Shown: positions 54,488 through 63,644, counted from the first letter of the stretch. The stretch is 64,000 nucleotides of DNA from Roseomonas acroporae (GCF_023223525.1 NZ_JALPRX010000016.1:1-64000); one strand, 5' to 3'. Made by a program: numbers and translations. Notes: a model not told the origin generated them from the sequence alone.

Positions 54488-55558
54488 ATGACGCCTCGGC
54501 GCCTGTTCGAGTGGTCCGCGGGCCGGTCCGGCCGGTCTTTCCCGCGTCCGGGGGAGGAGGGTGAGCGTCGGGGGCCCGGCACGATCCGCCGCATCGCGCC
54601 GGCGGCCCTCGCTTCCCGGCACGGAGGATTCCGCGCCATCCCCCCGCCGAAAGGACATCGCCGCGCCGCGGCCGGGGCGGTGCTACTGGCCGTGCTGGCG
54701 CTGGCCGGCTGCCGGCCGGCGCCGACCGCGTCGCCGGCCGCGGCGCCGCGATACACGGTCGGCGCCCCCTACGAGATGGGTGGCGTCTGGTCCTACCCGC
54801 GCGCCGACACCACGCTGGTCCAGTCGGGCCTCGCGACGATCCTGCCGGACCGCCGGGCCGGGCGGCGGACCGCCGACGGCGAGATCCACGACCCCGCCGC
54901 CCTGGTCGCCGCCCATCGCACGCTCCAGCTTCCGTCGATCCTGGAGGTGACCAACCTGGAGAACGGCCGTTCCCTGCTGGTGCGCGCCAATGATCGGGGC
55001 CCGGCGCCGCCGGGGCGGGTGATCGGCCTCTCGCGCCGCGCCGCCGAGCTGCTGGGCGTGCGCGACGGCACCCAGGTGCGTGTCGCGGTGCGGCCGGCCG
55101 AGAGCCAGGCGCTGGCCGCCGCGCTGCCCGGCGAGGAGAACGCGCCGCCGGCGGTGGCCGCGCCGCGCGGGGCCGTCGCCACCGAGGCGCTGCCCCCGCC
55201 GCCGGGCGCGCGCGCCGCCGAGCGGGTGCGGGAGGCGGCGCCGCTCGCCCGCCCCGCCGCCGGCGTGACGGAGGCCGCTCCCGTCGTGCCCGACCGGCTG
55301 CCCGAGCAGGTGGCGCAGGGCGCGCCGTCGCCGGGAAGCCTCTACGTGGAGGCCGGCACCTTCTCGCGGCGCGACATGGCGGCGCGGCAGGCCGCCTCGC
55401 TCGCCGGCGCGGGCGCCACGGTGCAGGCGGGCGGCCCGCGCGGGCGGGAGCAGTTCCGCGTCCGCATCGGCCCGCTCCCCGACCCCGCCGCCGCCGACAG
55501 GACGCTTGAGCAGGTCCTCCGCTCCGGCGTATCGGAGGCGCGGATCACCGTCGAATGA
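54488..55558 (+). CDS. RlpA-like septal ring lytic transglycosylase, SPOR-domain lipoprotein
   Basis: A 356-residue frame. A lipoprotein signal with lipidation at C75 (VLLAVLALAGC) precedes a double-psi barrel RlpA domain (about 90-195, with SGLATILPDRRAGRRTADGE and VRANDRGP). An Ala/Pro-rich spacer leads to a C-terminal SPOR domain (about 284-356), which binds denuded glycan at the septum. The typical WYG start of the RlpA domain is VQSGLAT here, so activity is uncertain. The 50 residues before the signal look non-native, but no ATG, GTG or TTG lies closer. It overlaps the next possible start by 4 nt. Confidence 0.85.
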   Translation: MTPRRLFEWSAGRSGRSFPRPGEEGERRGPGTIRRIAPAALASRHGGFRAIPPPKGHRRAAAGAVLLAVLALAGCRPAPTASPAAAPRYTVGAPYEMGGVWSYPRADTTLVQSGLATILPDRRAGRRTADGEIHDPAALVAAHRTLQLPSILEVTNLENGRSLLVRANDRGPAPPGRVIGLSRRAAELLGVRDGTQVRVAVRPAESQALAAALPGEENAPPAVAAPRGAVATEALPPPPGARAAERVREAAPLARPAAGVTEAAPVVPDRLPEQVAQGAPSPGSLYVEAGTFSRRDMAARQAASLAGAGATVQAGGPRGREQFRVRIGPLPDPAAADRTLEQVLRSGVSEARITVE

Positions 55559-55632
55559 CCGGCGACTCGCCCGTCCCGGCCGTTCCGCCCTCCCGCCCGC
55601 CACGGACCTTCGAGAAGACCAGGATACCAGCC

Positions 55633-56865
55633 ATGCCGCACCGTCGGTCCCTGATGGGTGCCGCCGCCGCCTTCGCGGCGGCCGGCCTGCTCCCGCCCCA
55701 GGCGGAGGCGCAGCGCGCCGCGGCGCCGCCGGCGCGGGGCGCGCGCGGCGGCCAGCGCACGCCGCCCGCCCCCGTCGGCTCGCCGGCCAGCACGCCGCTC
55801 GGGCCGTTCGACACGGTGGCGCGGCAGGCGATCATCGTGGATTTCGACACCGGCGCGGTGCTGCTGGAGAAGAGCGCCGACGAGCGGATGCACCCCTCCT
55901 CCATGTCGAAGCTGATGACGCTCTACGTCGTCTTCGACATGCTGAAGCAGGGTAGGCTGCGGCTGGACCAGGAGCTGCCGGTCTCCGAGCGCGCCTGGAA
56001 GATGGGCGGCTCGCGCATGTTCGTGCAGGTCGGCACCTCGGTGAAGGTGGAGGACCTGATCCGGGGCGTGATCGTCCATTCGGGGAACGATGCCTGCGTG
56101 GTGCTGGCCGAGGGCATCGCCGGCTCCGAGACCCAGTTCGCCGAGCAGCTCAACGAGACGGCGCGCAAGATCGGCCTGCAGAACAGCACCTTCAAGAACG
56201 CCACCGGTTGGCCCGACCCCGAGCACCTGATGACCTGCCGCGACCTCGCCACCCTGGCGGGCCGGCTGATCCACGACTTCCCGGACGACTACCGCTACTT
56301 CAACGAGCGCTCCTTCCGCTGGAACGACATCACGCAGGAGAACCGCAACACGCTGCTCGCGCGCGTCGCCGGCGCCGACGGGCTCAAGACCGGCCACACC
56401 GAGGAGGCCGGCTTCGGCATCACCGGCAGCGCCAAGCGCGGCGAGCGGCGGGTGATCATGGTGATCAACGGCACGAAGTCCATGCGCGAGCGCACCGAGG
56501 AGGGCGCCCGACTCATGGAATGGGCCTTCCGCGAATTCGAGAACGTGGTGCTGTTCCGCGCCGCCGAGGTGGTGGAGCAGGCGCCGGTCTATCTCGGCGA
56601 CAGCCGGACCGTGCCGCTGGTCGGCGGCCGCGACCTGGTGCTGACCCTGCCGCGCCAGTGGCGCCGCACCATGCAGGCCAAGATCCGCTACGACGCGCCG
56701 ATCCCGGCCCCGGTCGCCCGGGGGCAGGAGGTCGGCCGGCTGGAGGTCTCCGGCACCGGCGTGCCGCCGATGAGCCTGCCGCTGCTGGCGGGCGCCGACG
56801 TGCCGCGTCTCGGCATCGTCATGCGCGTGCCGACGCTGATCGGCCGCTGGGTCTCCGGCTCCTGA
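55633..56865 (+). CDS. D-alanyl-D-alanine carboxypeptidase (PBP5/6 family)
   Basis: A 410-residue low-mass penicillin-binding protein. It has a signal peptide (HRRSLMGAAAAFAAAGLLPPQAEA) and a Pro/Arg-rich spacer, then the three active-site motifs: S90-M-S-K93, SGN in HSGNDAC, and KTG in LKTGHTEEAG. A C-terminal beta domain follows. It trims the terminal D-Ala of peptidoglycan stem peptides. ATG 55633 places the signal peptide at the N-terminus; an ATG at 55555 overlapping the previous stop would put 26 extra residues before it. Its TGA overlaps the start of tmk. Confidence 0.93.
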   Translation: MPHRRSLMGAAAAFAAAGLLPPQAEAQRAAAPPARGARGGQRTPPAPVGSPASTPLGPFDTVARQAIIVDFDTGAVLLEKSADERMHPSSMSKLMTLYVVFDMLKQGRLRLDQELPVSERAWKMGGSRMFVQVGTSVKVEDLIRGVIVHSGNDACVVLAEGIAGSETQFAEQLNETARKIGLQNSTFKNATGWPDPEHLMTCRDLATLAGRLIHDFPDDYRYFNERSFRWNDITQENRNTLLARVAGADGLKTGHTEEAGFGITGSAKRGERRVIMVINGTKSMRERTEEGARLMEWAFREFENVVLFRAAEVVEQAPVYLGDSRTVPLVGGRDLVLTLPRQWRRTMQAKIRYDAPIPAPVARGQEVGRLEVSGTGVPPMSLPLLAGADVPRLGIVMRVPTLIGRWVSGS

Positions 56866-57557
56866 GCGCGGCGCCGGGCCGCGCCGGGCCGCCGCCCGAC
56901 GGGCGGCCCGGCGGGCGGTTCATCACGCTGGAAGGCGGGGAGGGGGCGGGCAAGAGCACCCAGGCGCTCAGGCTCGCCGGGTCGCTCGCCGCCGCCGGCC
57001 TGCCGGTGCTGCGCACCCGCGAGCCCGGCGGCGCGCCGGGGGCCGAGGCGCTGCGCGCCGTGCTGCTCGGCCGCGGCCCGTCGGAGCCCTGGGACCCAGT
57101 CACCGAGGCGCTGCTGCACTTCGCGGCGCGTCGCGAGCACCTGGCGCACACGCTGCGCCCCGCGCTCGCGGCCGGCATCTGGGTGGTGTGCGACCGCTTC
57201 CTCGACTCGACCGTCGCCTACCAGTGCTTCGGCCAGGGCGTGCCGCGCGCCCTGGTGGACGGGCTGGCGGCGCTGACGCTGGACGGCCTGCGTCCGGACC
57301 TGACCCTGGTGCTGGACCTGCCGCCCGCGATCGGCCTCGGCCGGGTCGCCACGCGCGGCGGCGCCGACCGCTACGAGCGGATGCCGGACGCGACGCACGA
57401 GCGGATCCGCGCCGGCTTCCGGGCCATCGCCGCGGCCGAGCCGGAACGCTGCGAGCTGGTCGAGGCGGCGCGGCCGCCCGACGTGGTCGCCGCCTCGCTG
57501 CGGGAGGCCGTGGGCCGCCGGCTCGGCGTTCCGCTCGTCGATCCCCTGCCGGCATGA
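56862..57557 (+). CDS. tmk: Thymidylate kinase (apparent CTG start)
   Basis: About 231 residues. Walker A is EGGEGAGKST. The DR(Y/F) motif is in VVCDRFLDSTVAYQ, and the LID segment is in RGGADRYERM. It makes dTDP from dTMP. No ATG, GTG or TTG occurs between the dacC-like stop and Walker A. The only reasonable start is CTG at 56862, overlapping that stop as CTGA, just as the neighbouring genes overlap by ATGA. It ends overlapping the holB start by 4 nt. Confidence 0.9.
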   Translation: MSAAPGRAGPPPDGRPGGRFITLEGGEGAGKSTQALRLAGSLAAAGLPVLRTREPGGAPGAEALRAVLLGRGPSEPWDPVTEALLHFAARREHLAHTLRPALAAGIWVVCDRFLDSTVAYQCFGQGVPRALVDGLAALTLDGLRPDLTLVLDLPPAIGLGRVATRGGADRYERMPDATHERIRAGFRAIAAAEPERCELVEAARPPDVVAASLREAVGRRLGVPLVDPLPA

Positions 57558-58573
57558 GCCTGCCGCCGCCGCCGCGCGCCAACACCGCGCTGGTCGGGCA
57601 CGACGCGGCCGCCGCCGCGCTGGAGGAGGCCGCCCGCGCCGGGCGGCTGCACCATGCCTGGCTGCTCGCCGGCGCCCCCGGCATCGGCAAGGCGACGCTC
57701 GCCTACCGCTTCGCCCGCTGGCTGCTGGCCGGGCGCCCCGCGCCGCGGCCCGGCGAGCCGCCGCTCGCCGTCGATCCGCGCCATCCCGCCGTCTCGCGGA
57801 TCGCGGCCGGTACGCATCCCGACCTGCTGACCGTCGCGCCGAACGCGGGCGAGAAGGGGCGCAAGGAGGTGATCCGCGCCGACGACGCCCGCGCCGCCGT
57901 CCGCTTCCTCGCCCACACGGCGGCGGAGGGCGGCTGGCGCGTCGTGGTGGTGGACGAGGCCGAGCGCACCGAGCGCGACGTGGCGCCCAACATCCTGCTC
58001 AAGACGCTGGAGGAGCCGCCGCCGCGCACCGTGCTGCTGCTCGTCACCGACGTGCCGAGCCGGCTGCTGCCGACCATCCGCTCCCGCTGCCGCCGCCTCG
58101 ACCTGGCGCCGCTGCCGGATGCCGCGCTGGCGCCGCTGCTGGCGCGCTGGCTGCCGGACCTGCCCGCCGGCGAGCGCGACGAGCTGCTGCGGCTGGCGGA
58201 GGGTTCGCCGGGCCGCGCCCTGCAGCTCGCCGACGCGGAGGGGCTGGAGCTGCACCGCCTCGTCGCCGCGACTCTCGCCCTGCTGCCGCGCGGCGATCGC
58301 CGGCACGACCTCGCGGTCGCGGAGAAGGTGGCCGGTCGGCGCGACGCCGCCGCCTTCGCGACCTTCGTGTCGCTGCTGCGCCGGGCCCTGGCCGCCGCGC
58401 TGGGCGAGGCGGCGCGCGGCGGCGAGGCCGCGTCCTGGCTCGGCCACCGTCCGCTTGCCGAGTGGGCGGCCCTGTGGGACAAGCTGGGGAGTCTCGCCGA
58501 GGAAACGGAGCGGCTCAACCTCGACCGCAAGCAGGCCGTGCTGACCGGGCTGGGCTGGCTTCCCACCCCCTGA
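57554..58573 (+). CDS. holB: DNA polymerase III subunit delta'
   Basis: A 339-residue clamp-loader subunit. The N-terminal AAA+ domain has a P-loop-like GAPGIGKAT, the lid VVVVDEAERTERDVAPNILLKTLEEPP, and the SRC motif in TIRSRCRRL. Subunit delta' helps load the beta clamp. The ATG at 57554 overlaps the tmk stop by 4 nt; tmk-holB is a conserved pair. The product is followed by metG after 55 nt. Confidence 0.94.
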   Translation: MSLPPPPRANTALVGHDAAAAALEEAARAGRLHHAWLLAGAPGIGKATLAYRFARWLLAGRPAPRPGEPPLAVDPRHPAVSRIAAGTHPDLLTVAPNAGEKGRKEVIRADDARAAVRFLAHTAAEGGWRVVVVDEAERTERDVAPNILLKTLEEPPPRTVLLLVTDVPSRLLPTIRSRCRRLDLAPLPDAALAPLLARWLPDLPAGERDELLRLAEGSPGRALQLADAEGLELHRLVAATLALLPRGDRRHDLAVAEKVAGRRDAAAFATFVSLLRRALAAALGEAARGGEAASWLGHRPLAEWAALWDKLGSLAEETERLNLDRKQAVLTGLGWLPTP

Positions 58574-58628
58574 GTCGGCGCCTCCGCCTGTCCGACCGGT
58601 GAGCGCCCCGGGCCGGGGACCCTTAGCA

Positions 58629-60206
58629 ATGCCGGATATCGAGATGCCCGAGAGCCAAGGCGGCGGCGCGCGCCCGCGCACCTACCTGACCACGCCGATC
58701 TACTACGTGAACGACCGGCCGCATATCGGCCACGCCTACACCTCGCTCGCGACCGACGTGCTGGCGCGCTGGCGCCGCCTGGACGGGCACGAGGTGTTCT
58801 TCCTGACCGGCACGGACGAGCACGGCCAGAAGGTGGAGAAGGCCGCCGCCGATGCCGGCATGGACCCGCAGGCCTTCACCGACCGGGTGAGCCAGCACTT
58901 CCGCGACCTCGCGGCGCGGATGAACTACTCGAACGACGACTTCATCCGCACCACCGAGCCGCGCCACAAGGCGGCCTGCGCGGCGCTGTGGGAGCGGCTG
59001 CGCGAGCGGGGCGAGATCTATCTCGGCGACTACGAGGGCTGGTACGCCGTGCGCGACGAGGCCTTCTACGGCCCCGACGAGCTGGTGGAGCGCGACGGCC
59101 AGCGCTTCGCGCCCACCGGCGCGCCGGTGGAGTGGGTGAGGGAGCCCAGCTACTTCTTCCGCCTTTCCGCCTGGGGCGAGCGGCTGCTCGCCTTCTACGA
59201 GGCGAACCCGGACTTCATCGCCCCCGCCACGCGGCGCAACGAGGTGCTGAGCTTCGTCCGGTCCGGGCTGCAGGACCTCTCGGTCAGCCGCACCAGCTTC
59301 CGCTGGGGCGTGCCGGTGCCGGGCGACCCGGACCACGTGATGTATGTCTGGCTGGACGCGCTCACCAACTACATCACCGCCGTCGGCTATCCCGATGAGA
59401 ATGCGGAGAAGTGGAAGTTCTGGCCGGCCGATGTCCACTTCGTCGGCAAGGACATCCTCCGCTTCCACGCCATCTACTGGCCGGCCTTCCTGATGGCCGC
59501 CGGGCTGGAACCGCCGCGCCGCGTCTTCGCCCATGGCTGGTGGACCAACGAGGGGCAGAAGATCAGCAAGTCGCTGGGCAACGTGATCGACCCGCTGGCC
59601 CTGGTGGACCAGTTCGGGCTCGACCCGGTGCGCTTCTTCCTGCTGCGCGAGGTGCCCTTCGGCAATGATGGCGACTTCAGCCGCCGCGCCCTGATCTCCC
59701 GCCTGAACAACGAGTTGGCGAACGATCTTGGCAACCTGGCGCAGCGCACGCTGAGCCTCGTCGCGCGCAATTGCGGCGGAGGCCGCCCCAGCAACCCGAA
59801 GCCGGACCCGGCCGACGAGGAGCTGCTCGGCCCGGCGCGGGCACTGCCGGCCGTGGTGGACGAGGCGCTGAACCGGCAGGCCTTCCACGAGGCGCTGGAG
59901 CGCGTCTGGGTGGTGGTGCGGCTGGGCAATGCCTGGATCGACGCGCAGAAGCCCTGGTCGCTGCGCAAGACTGATCCGGAGCGGATGACCTCCGTGCTGC
60001 GGGCATTGCTGGATGCGCTGCGCATCGTGGCAACGGTACTGCAACCTTTCATGCCGGATACTATGTACCGAATGCTGGACCAGCTTGGCGTGCCGCCCGA
60101 TTCCCGGTCGCTGGCGGCGCTGGGCACGGTGCTGGAGGATGGCGCGGCGCTGCCATCGCCCGCGCCGCTTTTCACGAAAATCCAGGATGATACGGCTGCA
60201 GGCTGA
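58629..60206 (+). CDS. metG: Methionyl-tRNA synthetase
   Basis: A 525-residue class I aminoacyl-tRNA synthetase. The HIGH motif is H32-I-G-H35 and the KMSKS motif appears as K311-I-S-K-S. The knuckle region has no Cys zinc ligands, so it belongs to the zinc-free short group. There is no C-terminal tRNA-binding EMAPII extension. The last 60 codons are less GC-rich than the rest. ATG 58629 is the start; it overlaps tatD's start by one base. Confidence 0.96.
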   Translation: MPDIEMPESQGGGARPRTYLTTPIYYVNDRPHIGHAYTSLATDVLARWRRLDGHEVFFLTGTDEHGQKVEKAAADAGMDPQAFTDRVSQHFRDLAARMNYSNDDFIRTTEPRHKAACAALWERLRERGEIYLGDYEGWYAVRDEAFYGPDELVERDGQRFAPTGAPVEWVREPSYFFRLSAWGERLLAFYEANPDFIAPATRRNEVLSFVRSGLQDLSVSRTSFRWGVPVPGDPDHVMYVWLDALTNYITAVGYPDENAEKWKFWPADVHFVGKDILRFHAIYWPAFLMAAGLEPPRRVFAHGWWTNEGQKISKSLGNVIDPLALVDQFGLDPVRFFLLREVPFGNDGDFSRRALISRLNNELANDLGNLAQRTLSLVARNCGGGRPSNPKPDPADEELLGPARALPAVVDEALNRQAFHEALERVWVVVRLGNAWIDAQKPWSLRKTDPERMTSVLRALLDALRIVATVLQPFMPDTMYRMLDQLGVPPDSRSLAALGTVLEDGAALPSPAPLFTKIQDDTAAG

Positions 60207-60979
60207 TGTTGATCGATAGTCATTGCCATCTGGATTATTTCGAGGACGCCGAGATCGAGGCACTGGTCGCGCGCGCCGGCGAGGCCGGGGTGGAGCGGAT
60301 GGTGACGATTGGCACTAGCGTCGCCCAGGCCGAGAAGGTAAAGTCGATATCGCAACGATTCGCCGGGGTCTGGTGCTCCGTCGGCGTGCATCCGCACAAT
60401 GCCGGCGAAGGCGAACTGCCGACGGTGGCCGAATTGGTGGCCCTGGCCGACCATCCGAAGGTGATCGGCTTCGGTGAGAGCGGCCTCGACTACTTCTACG
60501 ACAAGGCGCCGCGCGACCGGCAGCAGGAGAGCTTCCGCCGGCATCTCCGCGCCGCGCGCGAGGCCGGGCTGCCGCTCGCCATCCACACCCGGCAGGCGGA
60601 CGAGGACACGCTCGCCATCCTGCGCCAGGAGCGGGAGGCCGGACCGTTCGAATTCCTCCTGCACTGCTTCACCTCGGGGCGGGAACTGGCTGAAAAGGCG
60701 GTGGAAATGGGTGGCTATGTCAGCTTCTCCGGCATCCTGACCTTCCCGCGCTCGCAGGAGATACGCGACATCGCCCGCGACCTGCCGGCCGAGCGGCTGC
60801 TGGTGGAGACGGACTCGCCCTACCTCGCCCCGGTGCCGCTGCGCGGCAAGCGCTGCGAGCCGGCCTACGTGGCGCACACCGCCAGCGTGCTGGCCGCGGT
60901 GCGCGGCATGACGCCGGAGGCGCTGGCGGCGCTGACCACGGCGAACTTCCGGCGGCTCTATCCGAGAGCCGTGGCCTGA
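60206..60979 (+). CDS. TatD family metal-dependent hydrolase
   Basis: A 257-residue TIM-barrel nuclease-family protein. Metal residues are H6-C-H8 in SHCHLDYF, IGFGESGLDYFYD, the IHTRQADEDT His, LHCFTSG, and D in VETDSPYLAP. Family members act as 3'-5' DNA exonucleases or D-aminoacyl-tRNA deacylases. The gene lies metG-tatD-MBL, an order conserved in many bacteria. Its ATG shares an A with the metG stop. Confidence 0.94.
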   Translation: MLIDSHCHLDYFEDAEIEALVARAGEAGVERMVTIGTSVAQAEKVKSISQRFAGVWCSVGVHPHNAGEGELPTVAELVALADHPKVIGFGESGLDYFYDKAPRDRQQESFRRHLRAAREAGLPLAIHTRQADEDTLAILRQEREAGPFEFLLHCFTSGRELAEKAVEMGGYVSFSGILTFPRSQEIRDIARDLPAERLLVETDSPYLAPVPLRGKRCEPAYVAHTASVLAAVRGMTPEALAALTTANFRRLYPRAVA

Positions 60980-60983
60980 ACCG

Positions 60984-61802
60984 ATGCCGACCGAAGCCGT
61001 GCTGAAGGTCACGATCCTCGGCTGCGGCGGCTCCGCGGGCGTGCCGCGGCTGGGCGGCGGGGCAGGGCCCGGCGACGGCTTCGGCGACTGGGGCGTCTGC
61101 GATCCGGCCGAGCCGCGCAACCGGCGACTGCGCAGCGCCATCCTGGTGGAGGGGCCGGAGGGCGGGCGGCTGCTGGTCGATGCCGGCCCGGACCTGCGCG
61201 AGCAGCTTCTCACGGCGGGAATCGGGCGCCTGGACGCGGTGGTGTTCACCCATCAGCACGCCGATCACATCATGGGCGTGGACGAGATGCGGCCGCTCAA
61301 CCGCAGCATCGGCGGCGTCATCCCGGCCTACGGCACCGAGGAGACGCTGGAGGATGTCGGCCGGCGCTTCGACTACGCCTTCCTGCCGCCCACGCCGACC
61401 TTCTACCGGCCGGCCCTGGTGGCGCTGCCGGTGCCGCTGGCGGGCGAGTTCACCGCTGCCGGCCTCGCGCTGCGGACCTTCGAGCAGGACCACAAGGTGA
61501 TGCGGACCCTGGGCCTGCGGATCGGCGGCTTCGCCTACAGCACCGACGTGGTGGAACTGCCCGAGAAGAGCCTGGCGACGCTGGAGGGGATCGACACCTG
61601 GGTGGTCGGCTGCTTCCAGCGGGACCCGCATCCGGTGCACGCCAATATCGGGCGGGTGCTGGAGTGGGTGGAACGCCTCCGGCCACGCCGGACGGTCCTG
61701 ACCCACATGGGACCCGACATGGACTACGCCATGCTGCGCGAGATGCTGCCGCCGGGGATCGAGCCCGCCTACGACGGGATGCGGCTGGAGGTGCCGTCCT
61801 GA
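60984..61802 (+). CDS. MBL-fold metallo-hydrolase (PhnP-like)
   Basis: A 272-residue metallo-beta-lactamase-fold protein with the metal motif H90-Q-H92-A-D94-H95 in FTHQHADHIMG. It opens ILGCGGSAGVPRLGGG, as in PhnP/LipB-linked phosphodiesterases of this group. It probably hydrolyses a cyclic or linear phosphodiester; its substrate is unknown. It follows tatD by 4 nt. The 279-nt gap after it holds a candidate dif site. Confidence 0.9.
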   Translation: MPTEAVLKVTILGCGGSAGVPRLGGGAGPGDGFGDWGVCDPAEPRNRRLRSAILVEGPEGGRLLVDAGPDLREQLLTAGIGRLDAVVFTHQHADHIMGVDEMRPLNRSIGGVIPAYGTEETLEDVGRRFDYAFLPPTPTFYRPALVALPVPLAGEFTAAGLALRTFEQDHKVMRTLGLRIGGFAYSTDVVELPEKSLATLEGIDTWVVGCFQRDPHPVHANIGRVLEWVERLRPRRTVLTHMGPDMDYAMLREMLPPGIEPAYDGMRLEVPS

Positions 61803-62081
61803 ACCGATCGGGCCTGAACCGATCAGGCTGGGCCGGATCGAGGCCGGGGAGCCGGCGGCACCCGATGGCGGATCGATATCAGTTTACATAATATATCTTA
61901 TGCGGTCATTGCGGGCAGCCCCTTCGATCGGGCCCTTCGACCAGGGTTGCCGCCCCCGTTGCCGATCCCCGCATCCGGATGTCACCGTCGGATCGCCATG
62001 GCCGCCCTGCCGGCCTGGAACCGTTCACGCGCCCGGGCGTCGGATCGGTTACGCCCAACGCCCTGGAGAATCGCCGCCTCG
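61803..62081. other. Intergenic region with the dif-like site
   Basis: It starts with a short direct repeat (CTGAACCGATCGGGC, then CTGAACCGATCAGGC). The AT-rich dif-like site follows at 61881-61908. The right half is GC-rich with no other clear signal; GGAGAA at 62065-62070 precedes the HD gene. Confidence 0.65.
61881..61908 (-). other. dif: Candidate XerCD dif site
   Basis: Read on the minus strand the 28 bp split into an 11-bp XerC arm TGACCGCATAA, a 6-bp centre GATATA, and an 11-bp XerD arm TTATGTAAACT. The E. coli dif core GCGCATAA...TTATGTTAAAT differs at only a few positions, and the CATAA/TTATG inner palindrome is exact. The site is strongly AT-rich in a GC-rich context and intergenic, as expected for the place where XerCD resolves chromosome dimers at the terminus. 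Confidence 0.85.
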
Positions 62082-62693
62082 ATGTCGCTTGAGCATTGGA
62101 ACGACCTGCTGGAACGTCTGGAGCCGGGCATGCGCGACGAGGTCCGCGCCGCCATGACCGCGCCCGACCGCCACTATCACGACGCCCGGCACATCGGCGC
62201 CATCTGGCAGATGCACCTGGAGACCGGCGGCGACCCCGGGGACCAGGCCGTGCTCTGGGCCGCGGCCTATCATGACCTGATCCTGCTGCCGGGCGCGCCG
62301 CGCGGCGAGAACGAGGAAGCCTCGGCCCGGGCCTTCGAGCGCACCGCGTCGCGGCTCCGCCTCGATCCCGCCCTGACGGCCCGCGCCGCGCGCATGATCC
62401 GCGCCACCGGCGACCACCTCGCGGCCGAGGGCGAGGACGAGACCCGCTTCTGCGACCTCGACCTCGCCGGCATGGCCAGCGACTGGGAATGCTTCTGCGA
62501 GAACACGCGCCGGCTGCGCCGGGAACACCCCGCGGCCAGCGACGCGGAGTTCCGCGACGGCCGCCGCCGCTTCCTGATCGGCCTGGACCGCGCCCCGCGC
62601 CTGTTCCGCTCGCCCCGCACCCCCGCCTCCTGGGAACCGGCCGCGCGGGCCAACATCGCCCGCGACATCAGGCTGCTGGGAGCCCGGCCATGA
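62082..62693 (+). CDS. HD-domain family protein (predicted metal-dependent phosphohydrolase)
   Basis: A 203-residue HD-superfamily protein. Metal-site residues are seen in RHYHDARHIG and AAYHDLIL, with a later D in FCDLDLAGMASD. It matches the family of small predicted HD phosphohydrolases whose substrates are unknown. ATG 62082 follows GGAGAATC; the frame is open upstream but without conserved sequence. It overlaps mazG by 4 nt. A possible EcfG-like GGAAC-N16-CGTC (one mismatch) precedes it at about 62019-62043. Confidence 0.87.
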   Translation: MSLEHWNDLLERLEPGMRDEVRAAMTAPDRHYHDARHIGAIWQMHLETGGDPGDQAVLWAAAYHDLILLPGAPRGENEEASARAFERTASRLRLDPALTARAARMIRATGDHLAAEGEDETRFCDLDLAGMASDWECFCENTRRLRREHPAASDAEFRDGRRRFLIGLDRAPRLFRSPRTPASWEPAARANIARDIRLLGARP

Positions 62694-63550
62694 GCGATCC
62701 CGAGGCGGCGCTCGGCCGGCTGCTGGCGGTGATGCGGCGGCTGCGCGACCCGCGCGACGGCTGTCCCTGGGACCAGGCGCAGGACTTCGACAGCATCGCT
62801 CCCTACACGATCGAGGAGGCCTACGAGGTCGCCGACGCCATCGCCCGGCGCGACGGCGCCGCCCTGCTGGACGAGCTGGGCGATCTGCTGTTCCAGGTCG
62901 TCTTCTACGCGCAGATGGCGTCCGAGCGGCCCGAGGGAGACGGTCCAGAGGGAGATGGCACCGCCACCAATCGTTTCGATTTCGGAGACGTCGCCCGGAC
63001 GATCGCCGACAAGATGCTCCGCCGCCACCCGCACGTCTTCGGCGACGAGGCGGCGCGCGCCGCCGGCGCCGTGCGCGGCATGTGGGAGGCGCAGAAGGCC
63101 GCCGAGCGCGCCGCGCGGGCCGAGACGGGTACGCTGGCCGGCCTGCCGGCCGGCCTCCCTGCCCTCACCCGCGCCGCCAAGCTGACCCGGCGTGCCGCCC
63201 GCGTCGGCTTCGACTGGCCGGATGCCGAGGCCGTGCTGGAAAAGCTCGACGAGGAGGTGGCGGAGCTGCGCGCCGAGCTTCCCCGGGAAGGCGAGGACGG
63301 CGACCGGACCCGCCTCAAGGACGAGATGGGCGACCTGCTCTTCGTGCTGGCCAACCTGGCGCGCAAGCTCGACCTCGACCCCGAGGAATGCCTGCGCGGC
63401 GCCAACGCCAAGTTCGAGCGCCGCTTCGGCGCCGTGGAGCAGGCCCTCGCCGCGGAGGGCAAGGCACCGGGCGACGCGACGCTCGACGAGATGGAGGCGC
63501 AATGGGCCGCGGCGAAGCGCGCGGAGAGGACCGCACAGGGGAGGACCTGA
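62690..63550 (+). CDS. mazG: Nucleoside triphosphate pyrophosphohydrolase
   Basis: A 286-residue MazG with two MazG domains. The N-terminal part has GCPWDQAQDFDSIAPYTIEEAYEVADAI and LLDELGDLLFQVVFY. The C-terminal part has KLDEEVAELRAEL and RLKDEMGDLLFVLANLAR, with the E-x-x-E and E-x-x-D metal motifs. It hydrolyses NTPs, including damaged ones, to NMP and PPi. The ATG overlaps the stop of the HD gene (ATGA), so the two may act in one nucleotide-related process. Confidence 0.95.
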   Translation: MSDPEAALGRLLAVMRRLRDPRDGCPWDQAQDFDSIAPYTIEEAYEVADAIARRDGAALLDELGDLLFQVVFYAQMASERPEGDGPEGDGTATNRFDFGDVARTIADKMLRRHPHVFGDEAARAAGAVRGMWEAQKAAERAARAETGTLAGLPAGLPALTRAAKLTRRAARVGFDWPDAEAVLEKLDEEVAELRAELPREGEDGDRTRLKDEMGDLLFVLANLARKLDLDPEECLRGANAKFERRFGAVEQALAAEGKAPGDATLDEMEAQWAAAKRAERTAQGRT

Positions 63551-63644
63551 CCGGGCGGACGCCGCCGGCATCCGTTGCGCGAATCCCGCGGCACCGTAAC
63601 CTTGCCTCCTGGCACCCGACGAGAGGTGCCCGGAGGAAGCGATC

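Noticed and set aside
53405-55558. RlpA-like protein starting at 53405
   Set aside because: The first 360 codons run through mltB in another frame and are not protein-like; ATG 54488 is the earliest reasonable start.
62019-62043. EcfG-like promoter before the HD gene
   Set aside because: The second block is CGTC and not CGTT; kept only as a remark.
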